DNA of 64,000 nt from CAZGAH01 sp964523295 (lineage in GTDB: Bacteria; Desulfobacterota; Desulfovibrionia; Desulfovibrionales; Desulfovibrionaceae): the NCBI GenBank assembly GCA_964523295.1, contig CAZGAH010000010.1:1-64000 (forward strand). The letters run 5' to 3'. Shown piece after piece: positions 33,324 through 42,521 of the stretch. A program made the position numbers and the translations under genes. The notes beneath the pieces are model-generated. The model was not told the DNA's origin. It searched no databases and worked only from the letters and a program-made list of their open reading frames with translations. Position 1 is the first letter of the stretch, and every line of letters begins with the position of its first letter.

Positions 33324-34973
33324 ATGGGTCTCTCAGCGTCAATGTGGACCGGTGTTTCGGGTCTGCTCGCCCACGGCGAGAAGATGAACGTGCTGGGTAA
33401 CAACATCGCCAACGTCAACACCGTCGGCTTCAAGTCCTCGGTCATGCACTTCGAAGATTTCATCTATCAATACACAGCGACCACCGCCGCAGCCAACGGT
33501 CAGGTCGGCCGAGGCGTCAGCGTCGCCGCGGTATATGGGGACTTCAGCCAGGGCGCTTTTGAAACCACCAACGAGGCAACCGACCTGGCAGTCGGAGGCA
33601 AGGGATTCTTCGGCGTCAAGCCCAAGGGCGAAGAGGGCCTGTACTATACCCGCGCCGGCAATTTCCGCTTCGACAAAGACGGCTATCTGGTCGACCCGCA
33701 CGGCTACGTGCTCCAGGGTTGGGAGATCCAGCAGCAGGAAACCCAGGCAGCGACGACCACGACCAGGAGTTCGGAAGCCGAATTTCAGTCCAAGATCCGC
33801 GGCGTGGGCGCGCCCACGAACATCCAGCTGGAAGGGTTCACCTGCCAGCCCAAGCACACCAGCCGCGTAACCATGATCTCAAACCTGGACTCCCTGCACG
33901 GCGGCGACAACACCCCCGACGCCACGGACCCCTATTTCGCCCTGGCCAAAACCTGGAACGGACAGAACGATCCGCCTCTGGGGCCGACAACCTATGCCTA
34001 TCAGAACACCATCAAGGTCTACGACGAAGGCGGCGCCTCGCACGAACTGACCATCTACTACGATCAGGTCAGTAACGCCGCGGGAAAGAATCAATGGGAA
34101 TATATCGTCACCATGAAGCCCGCCGAGGACAAGCGCGCTTTCGCCTCCGGCTATCGCCCCGCCAACACCAGCGGCGCCGGCTTGCTCATGGTCGGTACCC
34201 TGTCCTTCAATTCCGCGGGACAGCTCGAGGATCTGAGCTCCTTCACCCTGCCTCCTGGCGCCACCAACGCCAAGGATATCAGCCAGTGGCGGCCCACGGC
34301 CATCTCCCAAAACGGCTATCCGCTCATGGCCGCCAACTTTACCGGCCTGAGCAACGCCAGCTGGATCGTCAACAACGACGGCACGCCCGTGGTGCCAACG
34401 CCGTCAAACGCCTCGGGCAAGCTCATCGAAATGAACTTCGGCCTGGCCACCGATCCCAACGCCCGCTGGACGAACTACAACACGCCGAACATGATCGGCT
34501 CCAATGCCACGCTGCTGCCCGGCTTCGGCACCAGCGCGGAGCGTAGCGCCATGGCCACGACCGCCTTCGCCGGTACGTCGTCGACGCTGTTCCAGTCCCA
34601 GGACGGCTACACCTTCGGCTTTCTGCAGAACGTCTCCGTCAACCGCGACGGCATCCTCAGCGGTCGCTACTCCAACGGCGTCACGCTCGAGCTCTATCAG
34701 GTCACCCTCTACGACTTCCTGAACATGACCGGATTGCATCGCGAGGGCGGCAACCTCTTTTCCCAGACCCTGGACTCGGGCGAGGCCTTTCCCGGCCCGG
34801 CAAACGGCAACGGCCTGGGTAGCATCGCCTCCAACTCCCTCGAGCAGTCCAACGTGGACCTGGCCAGGGAATTCGTCCAGATGATCACCACGCAGCGCGG
34901 TTTCTCCGCCAACGGCAAAGTCATCACCACCACGGACCAGATGCTCTCCGAGGTAATCATGCTCAAGCGGTAA
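33324..34973 (+). CDS. flgE: Flagellar hook protein FlgE
   Basis: FlgE is the structural subunit of the flagellar hook. The 549-residue product has the conserved rod/hook N-terminus (GLSASMWTGVSGLLAHGEKM with NVLGNNIANVNTVGFKSS) and C-terminus (SNVDLAREFVQMITTQRGFS, then ANGKVITTTDQMLSEVIMLK). The variable D2/D3 middle makes it longer than the E. coli protein, as is usual in Desulfovibrio. GGAGG is well placed before the ATG. A strong terminator follows 32 bases after the stop. Confidence 0.95.
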   Translation: MGLSASMWTGVSGLLAHGEKMNVLGNNIANVNTVGFKSSVMHFEDFIYQYTATTAAANGQVGRGVSVAAVYGDFSQGAFETTNEATDLAVGGKGFFGVKPKGEEGLYYTRAGNFRFDKDGYLVDPHGYVLQGWEIQQQETQAATTTTRSSEAEFQSKIRGVGAPTNIQLEGFTCQPKHTSRVTMISNLDSLHGGDNTPDATDPYFALAKTWNGQNDPPLGPTTYAYQNTIKVYDEGGASHELTIYYDQVSNAAGKNQWEYIVTMKPAEDKRAFASGYRPANTSGAGLLMVGTLSFNSAGQLEDLSSFTLPPGATNAKDISQWRPTAISQNGYPLMAANFTGLSNASWIVNNDGTPVVPTPSNASGKLIEMNFGLATDPNARWTNYNTPNMIGSNATLLPGFGTSAERSAMATTAFAGTSSTLFQSQDGYTFGFLQNVSVNRDGILSGRYSNGVTLELYQVTLYDFLNMTGLHREGGNLFSQTLDSGEAFPGPANGNGLGSIASNSLEQSNVDLAREFVQMITTQRGFSANGKVITTTDQMLSEVIMLKR

Positions 34974-35005
34974 CCCCAACCTGACCCGAGCTTCCCCCTT
35001 CCGAG

Positions 35006-35047
35006 TTTCCCGGTCCGCGAGCACGTGCTCCGGACCGGGAAATTTTT
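35006..35047 (+). terminator. Terminator of the fliK-flgD-flgE operon
   Basis: Arms TTTCCCGGTCCG (35006-35017) and CGGACCGGGAAA (35031-35042) are perfectly complementary. The loop between them can extend the stem (GAGCAC/GTGCTC). TTTTT follows. Confidence 0.88.
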
Positions 35048-35222
35048 GCCGCCCCGGACTCGCTGAACGGCTCAGGGGCACGCCCGCATCTTCCCCTGGC
35101 CGCGTTTTCGCGCTACAGGTCGGTCAGGTGAAGTTCTGCATCTCCAGCGTCGAACACGCCGTCAGCCACGCCCGACAACACCGCAAGGAGTCGCCAGGAC
35201 CAGGTCCGATCGTCATTCCTTT

Positions 35223-35445
35223 TTGCGGCACGGATTCCTTCTTGTGCCCCTTCTGGCCCTGACCGTCTTGTTCGCCTGCCACCCTGCCCGGATGGCCGTG
35301 TCGCCGGAGCTTGTTGAGCGGACCGTCGCCTACGAGGTGCGCGGGCGCGGAGAATTCGTCGTGGACGAACGCTTCAGCTTCGGCCCCCTTCACGTGGACA
35401 GCGTCAAGCGCAGCTGGACGCACGCCACGGTAAGACATCTGGAAG
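35223..35445 (+). pseudogene. Truncated lipoprotein gene
   Basis: A plus-strand frame beginning at TTG 35223 encodes a lipoprotein signal peptide (HGFLLVPLLALTVLFACHPA, lipobox FAC with the acceptor Cys) and a GC-rich coding stretch up to RHLEVYQG. The frame then runs into AT-rich sequence belonging to an IS3 fragment. The original gene seems cut about 75 codons in. The function is unknown. Confidence 0.5.
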
Positions 35446-35462
35446 TTTATCAAGGGCTTTTT

Positions 35463-35585
35463 TTATTTACGAATGATGTTTGGATGAACATCATACATTT
35501 TGGAGTGCTCCGTCAAAGAATTCCCTTCACCTAGCGCCTCGAGAGCAACCTTAGCCTTGAAATCCTTCGAATACCATTTACGCAT
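35463..35585 (-). pseudogene. IS3-family orfA fragment
   Basis: A 40-codon minus-strand frame reads MRKWYSKDFKAKVALEALGE followed by HSKMYDVHPNIIRK and a stop. This is the typical N-terminal helix-turn-helix of IS3-family OrfA proteins (KxYSxEFKAKVALEA, VHPNxI). The rest of orfA and all of orfB are absent. It abuts the truncated lipoprotein gene, suggesting insertion followed by decay. It is too short for a standard ORF call. Confidence 0.75.
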
Positions 35586-35963
35586 TTCGGGCAAGCCTCC
35601 CTGCTGATTTTCAGGAAGAATCACACTTAAAAGCAAGAGCTATTTCTGGCCTAAAATCTCCACGTACTATATGTTTTGATCACGAACATTCTCACGTTAC
35701 GAGAGAATGTTGCGAAAGTGCCTTTCTCAAACAGACCCGGAACGCCAGCTCCAATACCCCGCTGCCGCTCCTTTCACCATCCACAGTATTTCGCCATCCG
35801 CAGCACCGACTCCAGTCTGTCCCGCCTTTTCCATCTGGCGCTCCCAGGATAAAACAAGTACTGTAACGGGGTGACATGCGCAAACGTGTTGTCCGCTTTA
35901 TGCTTCAACCACACCACACCTTGGCAACTGCGCGCCTGCGCGCGCATCCGGGAGGTCATCATC
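35586..35963. other. Intergenic region before trmO
   Basis: About 380 bases hold no gene that I can support. The left part is AT-rich and may still belong to the IS3 remnant. The right part is GC-rich. GGGAGG at 35949-35954 is the ribosome binding site of trmO. Confidence 0.4.
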
Positions 35964-36504
35964 ATGCATCAGCACGACGCGACGGCGTCACCGGCCATTG
36001 TTTTACGGCCCATTGGCGTGATCCGGAGCGACTTTGTCCAGCAGGCGCACAAGAAGGCCATGCACGCGCTCAGTCAGGAGGAGCGCGTTGCGGCGACCAG
36101 GGAGCGTCATGCGAAGCTCAAGGGAATGATCAGCGAGCTTGTGCTCGAGCCCGGGTTCGAGCCCCTGCTGGACGGCATCGAGGGGTTTTCGCATATTCAG
36201 GTGTTGTTCTGGCCGCATCTGCTCAGTCCGGAGAGTCGCGCCATCCAGCGGGTCCATCCGCTGGGCAGGCCGGATATTCCCGAGCAGGGCGTTTTCGCCA
36301 CCTGCACCCCCACCCGTCCCNNNNNNNNNNAGCACGCTTCGGGTCCAGGGGCTCGACGCCTGGGACGGATCGCCGATCCTGGACATCAAGCCCTTCACCG
36401 TCGGCTTCAGCCGCATCGAGAATCCCGTTGTTCCGGCGTGGATGGAAATGATACGGCAGGAATTGCACGGCGAGGCGATTGCCCGGGACGACGACACCGA
36501 CTGA
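35964..36504 (+). CDS. trmO: tRNA (N6-threonylcarbamoyladenosine37) methyltransferase TrmO, with a 10-N gap
   Basis: TrmO (TsaA, UPF0066) methylates t6A37 of tRNA. Seen: VLRPIGVIRSDF at the start, then GIEGFSHIQVLFW, HPLGRPDIPEQGVFATCTPT and, after the gap, LDIKPFTVGF. The family's invariant RPNPIGLS falls exactly at the gap (36321-36330). RP is left on one side and S on the other, so about 15 bases (NPIGL) are probably missing, not ten. With that correction the frame is continuous. ATG 35964 is chosen for its ribosome site and family fit. Divergence in the TRERHAKLKG insert is normal for SRB homologues as far as I recall. Confidence 0.83.
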
Positions 36505-36656
36505 TCCCCGCCCTGGCCGGGGCGGACCGCGTGCGGCATGTTTCCTCTTCGTAAAAATGATGCTAGAGTAGGGAAACTGGCGCACCGTCACTCTGCGCCC
36601 TCTCTGTCAGAAACGGATTCAAATCGCTCGCCCGCGCGAGTCAGGAGAATGTCGCC

Positions 36657-36911
36657 ATGCCCCACGTGAAATTGTTTGCGCTTTCGACCTGTATTCATTG
36701 CCGGAACACCAAATCCTTTCTGGACGACAACAAGGTCGCCTACGACTGCGTTTTCGTGGATACGCTGCAGGGCGACGAGCGCAAGAACACCATCGACGAG
36801 ATCAAGCGCTTCAATCAGGCCTGCTCCTTTCCGACCATGGTCATCGATGGCGGCCAAAGGGTCATCATCGGCTTTCGCGCCGACGACATCAGGGAGGCGC
36901 TAGGGATATGA
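36657..36911 (+). CDS. Glutaredoxin-family protein
   Basis: This is an 84-residue thioredoxin-fold protein with the redox motif CIHC (LSTCIHCRNTKSFLDD) in place of the usual CPYC, the cis-Pro segment FPTMVIDG and the family end IGFRADDIREAL. It would catalyse thiol-disulfide exchange in the cytoplasm. Its stop overlaps the start of the next gene (ATGA), so the two are translationally coupled and probably work as a redox pair. Confidence 0.85.
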   Translation: MPHVKLFALSTCIHCRNTKSFLDDNKVAYDCVFVDTLQGDERKNTIDEIKRFNQACSFPTMVIDGGQRVIIGFRADDIREALGI

Positions 36912-37261
36912 GCGAAGCCAAGGGGAAAATGAGCGCCGCGCAATTGCACGCGGCGTTGAGCAAAATTCAGGAGCCGAAGGGGTATTTCTTCAACAACGAC
37001 GAGTCCATGACCCTGGCGTTGCTGGAGAGTCTGCTCATCAACAAGGAGCGGTTCGGGTACATGGCCTGCCCCTGCCGCCTGGCCAATGGCAGTTTCGAGT
37101 CCGACAGCGACATCGTCTGCCCCTGCGTCTACCGCGAACAGGACGTGGCCGAGTACGGGGCCTGCTTCTGCGGGCTGTACGTGTCGCAGGCCTGGAACGA
37201 CGGCGCCATCCCGCGCGTCTTCGTTCCCGAGCGTCGGCCGCCGGAAAAGATTCTTTTCTGA
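36908..37261 (+). CDS. Ferredoxin-thioredoxin reductase catalytic-subunit-like protein
   Basis: The 117-residue product carries the FTR-beta cysteine pattern: CPCR near residue 52, CPCVY near 69 and CFCGLY near 85. In this family these ligate a 4Fe-4S cluster next to a redox-active disulfide. FTR passes electrons from ferredoxin to thioredoxin-like partners. The overlapping glutaredoxin gene suggests that protein is its partner here. The length fits bacterial and archaeal FTR-like proteins. Confidence 0.85.
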   Translation: MSEAKGKMSAAQLHAALSKIQEPKGYFFNNDESMTLALLESLLINKERFGYMACPCRLANGSFESDSDIVCPCVYREQDVAEYGACFCGLYVSQAWNDGAIPRVFVPERRPPEKILF

Positions 37262-37289
37262 CATCGGGTACCGTCCAGGGGGCATCGGG

Positions 37290-39887
37290 ATGTTCAAGTC
37301 GCTTCTGCGCAGATTCCGCCACGGCCGCGACGACGAGGAACAGGCCCGGGCCAGGCAGCTCTTCCGGGCCAGGTACGCCAGCTTCAAGGCATTGCTGGAT
37401 TCCAATGCCGAGATGTCGAAGATACTGGCCGAGCTGGAGGAAAAGCTGCTCGGGCACGACATCTTCGGCATGGCCTTTGTGCGCAGTCAGGCCACCAGGG
37501 CCGTTTTTCACGCCATCCGGATGGTCAGGAGCCTGGACGAACTCTCCCGCGGCAAATACCCCGCCCTGCCTGGCGTAATCGACGACATCCAGCAGCGGAT
37601 CAAGGAGGCCCTGGACGTACGGCGGGAGGAGTCCCTGGACGCCTACGTTATCCCCTACGCCCGGGTGACGGCTGAGCTGGTTGACGCTGTCGGGGGCAAG
37701 AACGCCAATCTTGGGGAAATGCTCAACCGCGTCGGCCTGCCCGTGCCCCGTGGTTTTGCCATCACCACGCGCGCCTACGATGCCTTCGTGCGCGCCGGCG
37801 ACATCATCGAAGAAATTAAGCGACTGAAGATGGGGCTGGACGTGAACGATACGGACGGGATCGTTGCGGCGAGTGAGGCCATCCAGGCCATCTTTCTGCG
37901 CGCCCCGATTCCCGCGGACGTGGAAGCGGCGATCACGGACGCGTACGCGGCCCTGGCGCAAGAGATTGCGCCGGACGGGCCGCGGCCCTTCGTGGCCCTG
38001 CGCAGCAGCGCTATCGGCGAGGACAGCGCGCTGTCCTTTGCCGGGCAGTATCTCACCGTGCTCAATGTACCCGGCGAGCAGCTGCTGCAGCGCTATCGCA
38101 TGGTGCTGGCCAGTCTGTTTACCCCGCGCGCGATTTCCTACCGGCTGCAAAAGGGCGTGCCCGTCGAAGACATCGCCATGAGCGTGGCCTGCCTGGAGAT
38201 GATCCGCTCAGTCTCAAGCGGCGTCATGTATACGCGCCATCCCTTCAACCTGCTCGAGGACGTCCTGCTCGTCAATGCCTCCTGGGGCCAGGGCAACAGC
38301 GTCGTAGACGGCAGTACGAAGCCCGACGAGTACGTGTTCGCCAAAACGCCGTCCCTGGCCCTGAAGCGGCGTTCCATCAGCCACAAGACCCGGCAGCAGG
38401 TCTGCGACGCGGCCGGTTACATCCGGGACGAGGCCGTGGATACGGCGCAGAGCGATCTCCCGGCCCTGAGCGACGAGCAGGCCCTGCGACTGGCCGAGGC
38501 CGGGTTGCGCCTGGAGGCGCATTTCAAAGGGCCGCAGGACGTGGAGTGGGCATTCGATCAGGCCGGGGAACTGCGTCTGCTGCAATCGCGGCCGCTGCGT
38601 CTGGAACAATACGCCCGGCAGGAGTCCGACTCCGNNNNNNNNNNGGCTGCGCTCAGCGGTCACGCCCTGCTGCTCGAGGGCGGCCAGGCAGCCTGCCCGG
38701 GCGTCGGCGCCGGACCGGTGTTCCAGGTCACCACAGAGGAGGATCTGGCCGCCTTCCCGTCGGGCTCGGTGCTCGTCGCGGCGCACTCCTCGCCCAAGTT
38801 CATGCTCGTGCTGCACAAGACGCAGGCCATTGTCACCGACGCGGGCAGCGTGACCGGACACATGGCCTCGCTGACGCGCGAATTCAGGGTCCCGGCGCTG
38901 TTGAACACCGGACGGGCCACATCCCTGCTGCCGACAGGAACCATGGTCACCGTGGACGCCTTTTCCGGTCGTGTCTACGAAGGCAGGGTCGAGCCCTTGC
39001 TACAGTTACGGAAACCGGAACAGGTCTTCATGACCGACACGCCGGTATACCGGCTGTTGCAGTCCGTGGCCGCGCTGATCATCCCCCTGAACCTGGTAGA
39101 CCCCAAGGCCGAGACCTTTGCGCCGGAGCATTGCCGCACGCTGCACGACGTGATGCGCTTCGTGCACGAGCGCTCCTATACCGAGATGTTCCGGATCAAC
39201 GACTATGCCTCGAAAAGTGGCGGGCTGGCCATCAAACTCGACGCGCACCTGCCCCTGGATCTCTATCTGATCGACGTCGGCGGCGGGCTGGACGAAACCC
39301 TGGGCGAGGTACGCCGCGTCAAGCCGGAGCGGATCACCAGCACGCCGTTCAAGGCCCTGCTGCGGGGGATGCTCTGTGAGGGCGTCTGCTTCCGGCAGCC
39401 GCGGCCGGTGCATTTAAGCGGGCTGTTTTCGGTCATGAGCGAGCAGATGCTGTCGTCGCACCAGGCCGCGGAGCGCTTCGGCGACAAAAGCTACGCCATC
39501 ATTTCCGATAAGTATCTCAATTTCAGCTCGCGCGTGGGCTATCACTACAGCGTGCTCGACGCCTACTGCGGCCAGACCATGAACAAGAATTACATCACCT
39601 TCGAGTTTAAGGGCGGCGCCGCCGACCCGCTGCGGCGCAACCGCCGCGCCCGGGCCATCGCCCGGATACTCGAGGCGCTGGGCTTCGTGGTGGAGGTCCA
39701 GGGCGACCGCGTGACCTCGCGCTTTCAGAAATACGAGGCCCCGGTCATCGAGGACAAGCTCGACCAGCTGGGCCGGCTGCTCCTGTTCACGCGGCAGATG
39801 GACATGCTCATGAATACGGAGGCCAGCGTGGAAAAGCTGGCGACGAGCTTCATGCGCGGGGACTATGGCCTGGAGTCGTCAGGATAG
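37290..39887 (+). CDS. PEP synthase/PPDK-like phosphotransferase with novel flanking regions, 10-N gap
   Basis: A protein of at least 865 residues. Residues about 1-120 are helical and unrecognised. A PPDK/PEP-synthase ATP-grasp domain follows (VGGKNANLGEMLNRVGLPVP, then RSSAIGEDSALSFAGQYLT, SSGVMYTRHPF). After the gap (38635-38644) comes the phosphohistidine swivel domain (ITDAGSVTGHMASLTREF-like segment with the catalytic His). The last ~290 residues do not resemble the PEP-binding TIM barrel of true PEP synthase, so phosphoryl transfer to another acceptor is likely. It starts 28 bases after the FTR-like gene and may be co-transcribed. Confidence 0.75.
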   Translation: MFKSLLRRFRHGRDDEEQARARQLFRARYASFKALLDSNAEMSKILAELEEKLLGHDIFGMAFVRSQATRAVFHAIRMVRSLDELSRGKYPALPGVIDDIQQRIKEALDVRREESLDAYVIPYARVTAELVDAVGGKNANLGEMLNRVGLPVPRGFAITTRAYDAFVRAGDIIEEIKRLKMGLDVNDTDGIVAASEAIQAIFLRAPIPADVEAAITDAYAALAQEIAPDGPRPFVALRSSAIGEDSALSFAGQYLTVLNVPGEQLLQRYRMVLASLFTPRAISYRLQKGVPVEDIAMSVACLEMIRSVSSGVMYTRHPFNLLEDVLLVNASWGQGNSVVDGSTKPDEYVFAKTPSLALKRRSISHKTRQQVCDAAGYIRDEAVDTAQSDLPALSDEQALRLAEAGLRLEAHFKGPQDVEWAFDQAGELRLLQSRPLRLEQYARQESDSXXXXAALSGHALLLEGGQAACPGVGAGPVFQVTTEEDLAAFPSGSVLVAAHSSPKFMLVLHKTQAIVTDAGSVTGHMASLTREFRVPALLNTGRATSLLPTGTMVTVDAFSGRVYEGRVEPLLQLRKPEQVFMTDTPVYRLLQSVAALIIPLNLVDPKAETFAPEHCRTLHDVMRFVHERSYTEMFRINDYASKSGGLAIKLDAHLPLDLYLIDVGGGLDETLGEVRRVKPERITSTPFKALLRGMLCEGVCFRQPRPVHLSGLFSVMSEQMLSSHQAAERFGDKSYAIISDKYLNFSSRVGYHYSVLDAYCGQTMNKNYITFEFKGGAADPLRRNRRARAIARILEALGFVVEVQGDRVTSRFQKYEAPVIEDKLDQLGRLLLFTRQMDMLMNTEASVEKLATSFMRGDYGLESSG

Positions 39888-39948
39888 GCCCCGCCCGGGC
39901 CGACGCCGGCCCGTCACCCGCGTACAACGCGTCTGAGGAGGAAAAATC

Positions 39949-40674
39949 ATGCCCGTTCTGGTTGTCAATGTGGATCACGTCGCCACGCTCCGGCAGCAGC
40001 GCCTGGGAATCGAGCCGGATCCGGTGACGGCGGCGGCGCTGTGCGAGCTGGCCGGCGCCAGCGGGATCATCATACACCTGCGCGAAGACCGGCGCCATAT
40101 CCAGGACCGCGACCTGGAACTGTTGCGCCGCACGGTCAAGACTCCGCTGCACCTGGAAATGGCCGCCACCGAAGAAATGGCGCGCATCGCCCTGCAGACC
40201 CGACCGGAAATGGTCTGTCTGGTGCCGGAAAAACGCGAAGAACTGACCACCGAAGGCGGGCTCGACTGCGTCGGCCGGGTCGAGAGCCTGCGCGATTACC
40301 TCGCCCCCATTCACGCCGCGGGCATCGAGAGCAGCCTGTTCGTCGACGCCGCGCCGGAGCAGATCGAGGCGGCCAGGGCCATCGGCGCCGGCTACGTGGA
40401 GATCCATACCGGGCATTACGCCGACTCGAAGACGCCGGCCGAACGCGACAGCCTGCTCGCGGGCATTCTCGCCGGCATCCGCCAGGCCCGGGAGTCCGGC
40501 CTGCGCGTCAACCTGGGCCATGGGCTCAATTATGAAAACATCCGCGCCTTCGCCCGGACGCCGGGCATCTGCGAATACTCCATCGGGCACAGCATCGTCT
40601 CCCGCGCGGTCCTCGTCGGAATGGAGCGCGCCGTCCGCGACATGGTCGATATCGTGCGTACGTTTCCCGAGTAA
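39949..40674 (+). CDS. pdxJ: Pyridoxine 5'-phosphate synthase PdxJ
   Basis: PdxJ condenses 1-deoxyxylulose 5-phosphate with 3-amino-2-oxopropyl phosphate to pyridoxine 5'-phosphate, the last ring-forming step of DXP-dependent vitamin B6 synthesis. The 241-residue protein is diagnostic throughout: LVVNVDHVATLRQQR at the start, HLREDRRHIQDRD, LEMAATEEM, LVPEKREELTTEGG, EIHTGHYAD, NLGHGLNYENI and SIGHSIVSRAV. AGGAGG precedes the ATG by seven bases. Confidence 0.97.
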   Translation: MPVLVVNVDHVATLRQQRLGIEPDPVTAAALCELAGASGIIIHLREDRRHIQDRDLELLRRTVKTPLHLEMAATEEMARIALQTRPEMVCLVPEKREELTTEGGLDCVGRVESLRDYLAPIHAAGIESSLFVDAAPEQIEAARAIGAGYVEIHTGHYADSKTPAERDSLLAGILAGIRQARESGLRVNLGHGLNYENIRAFARTPGICEYSIGHSIVSRAVLVGMERAVRDMVDIVRTFPE

Positions 40675-40701
40675 CGATCCGGGCGCAGGAACAGGTGCGG
40701 C

Positions 40702-41556
40702 GTGGCGCAGTCCGGACAATCCGACCTGATGCCGTCCGAGCAGACGGCCTGCGCCCTGCTCCCGCTCTGGGGCGGGGTGGAACTGCTGCGGGCCACCTAC
40801 GTGACCCACGCCTTTTCACGCCATTTCCACGAGCAGTATGCCCTGGGCTGCATCGAGCGCGGGGCCCTGCGTTTCCGTTATCTGGGGGAGCGGCATCTGG
40901 CCAGCGAGGGGCTGGTCAACCTGGTCGTGCCCGGCGAGGCGCACGACGGCTGCGCGGCAACGCCCGAAGGCTGGACCTACCGGATGTTCTATCTGCCCTG
41001 CGCGGCCCTGGACGCCGCGGCGACGGAGTTGTCCGGCGCGCGCGCGGCCCCGCACTTCCGGCAGGGGGTCCTCCGGGACCCCGGGCTGGCCGCTGGCATC
41101 CGCGCGGTCCACAGACTGCTGCAGCGGCCGGAACTCTCGCTCCTGGAAAAAGAAACCAGGCTGCTGGGACTGCTGACCTCCTGGATCGCCCGGCACGCCG
41201 TGGAGCCCGGCACCTGGCCACGCGCGGGCGAAGAGTCCGGCCCGGTGCGCCGCGTCCAGGACTACGTGCGCGCGCACTACGACCGGGAGCTGTGCCTGGC
41301 CGAGTTGGCCGCTGTGGCCTGTCTGAGTCCTTTTCACCTGGTGCGCGTCTTTCAGCGACGCGTCGGGGTCACGCCGCACGAATACCTGACCCAGATACGG
41401 GTAGAGCGCGCGCGCGTGCTGCTGCGTACGGACGCGCGCCTGGCCGACGTGGCCGCGGAAACCGGTTTCGCCGATCAGAGCCACCTGACCAGGCTGTTCA
41501 AGAAGCGCTTCGGGCTCACGCCGGGGAAATACCGCAATATCCTTCAAAACAGCTGA
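40702..41556 (+). CDS. AraC-family transcriptional regulator
   Basis: The protein has 284 residues from a GTG start. It has an N-terminal cupin-like ligand-binding domain (FHEQYALGCIERGALRFRY) and two C-terminal helix-turn-helix motifs (LAELAAVACLSPFHLVRVFQ and LADVAAETGFADQSHLTRLF, ending KRFGLTPGKYR). The EamA transporter gene begins 39 bases downstream on the same strand. AraC/EamA pairs are common, so it probably controls that exporter in response to an unknown small molecule. Confidence 0.9.
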   Translation: MAQSGQSDLMPSEQTACALLPLWGGVELLRATYVTHAFSRHFHEQYALGCIERGALRFRYLGERHLASEGLVNLVVPGEAHDGCAATPEGWTYRMFYLPCAALDAAATELSGARAAPHFRQGVLRDPGLAAGIRAVHRLLQRPELSLLEKETRLLGLLTSWIARHAVEPGTWPRAGEESGPVRRVQDYVRAHYDRELCLAELAAVACLSPFHLVRVFQRRVGVTPHEYLTQIRVERARVLLRTDARLADVAAETGFADQSHLTRLFKKRFGLTPGKYRNILQNS

Positions 41557-41595
41557 CCGGCGCCATGCTACTGCTCCGAAAACAAGGAGGAGAGC

Positions 41596-42510
41596 ATGTC
41601 CGCACGTGCCGTCGCGTATGTGAATCTGACGCTGGCCATGATCATCGTCGGCAGTTCCGCCGTTGCCGGGAGCGTCATGGTCGCCGTATTCCCCGTCCAT
41701 CTGGCCTCGCTGCTGCGCTTTGGTCTGGCCTGCCTCATTCTGCTGCCCCTGGTGCGCTGGAAAGAGGGCGGCCTGCCCCGGTTGAGCCTGCGCACGCACG
41801 CGCTGCTGCTCTTCCAGGCCCTGTGCGGCTCGTATCTGTTCACCGTGCTGTTTCTGAACGGCCTGAAGCTGACCAGCCCGGCCTCCGCGGGGATTATCAC
41901 CAGCAGCACGCCGGCCTGCATCGCCGCCATCGGCTGGATATTCCTGGGCGAACGGCCGGGGCGCAGGGTGCTGGGCGGCATCGCCTGCTGCATGGCTGGC
42001 GTCATGACCCTGAATCTGGCCGGTGGCGCTGCGGGGGCGGGTGCGGCCGGTGCGCGGGACGCGCCGGACGCGGCGGGCGCGCTGCTCGGGAACCTTCTGG
42101 TGCTGGGCGCGGTGTTTTTCGAGTCGCTGTTTCTATTGCTGCGCAAGGGCATACGGGAGCCGCTCTCGTCGTTGAGCGCGTCGATGCTGGTCTCGGTGTA
42201 CGGGTTCGCCCTGTTTCTGCCGCTCGGCGTCGTGGAGGCAGCGGGCTTCGATTTTTCCGCCGCGGGCGCGGGCTCCTGGCTGGCTGTGGGCTATTACGGC
42301 GCCTTTGTCACGGTACTGGCCTACCTGTTCTGGTTCACGGGCATCGTACGCGCGCCGGCGACCGTGGCCGGGCTGTTCACGGGGGTGATGCCGGTCAGCG
42401 CGGTAACGCTCGCGGTGCTGGTGCTCGGCGAGCCCTTGCGCTGGCAGCAGTTGGCCGGGTGCTGCGGCGTGCTGGCCGGTATCGCGCTGCTCTATGTCCG
42501 GAAACGATGA
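41596..42510 (+). CDS. EamA/DMT-superfamily transporter
   Basis: The 304-residue protein has ten hydrophobic segments in two EamA repeats. The first holds FLNGLKLTSPASAGIITSST with IFLGERPGRRVLGG, the second holds FTGIVRAPATVAGLFTGVMP with LVLGEPLRWQQLAGC. Such proteins export metabolites or amino-acid-like compounds across the inner membrane. It follows the AraC regulator. GGAGGAGA is the ribosome site. The substrate cannot be inferred. Confidence 0.88.
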   Translation: MSARAVAYVNLTLAMIIVGSSAVAGSVMVAVFPVHLASLLRFGLACLILLPLVRWKEGGLPRLSLRTHALLLFQALCGSYLFTVLFLNGLKLTSPASAGIITSSTPACIAAIGWIFLGERPGRRVLGGIACCMAGVMTLNLAGGAAGAGAAGARDAPDAAGALLGNLLVLGAVFFESLFLLLRKGIREPLSSLSASMLVSVYGFALFLPLGVVEAAGFDFSAAGAGSWLAVGYYGAFVTVLAYLFWFTGIVRAPATVAGLFTGVMPVSAVTLAVLVLGEPLRWQQLAGCCGVLAGIALLYVRKR

Positions 42511-42521
42511 TGCGCTGAGGA

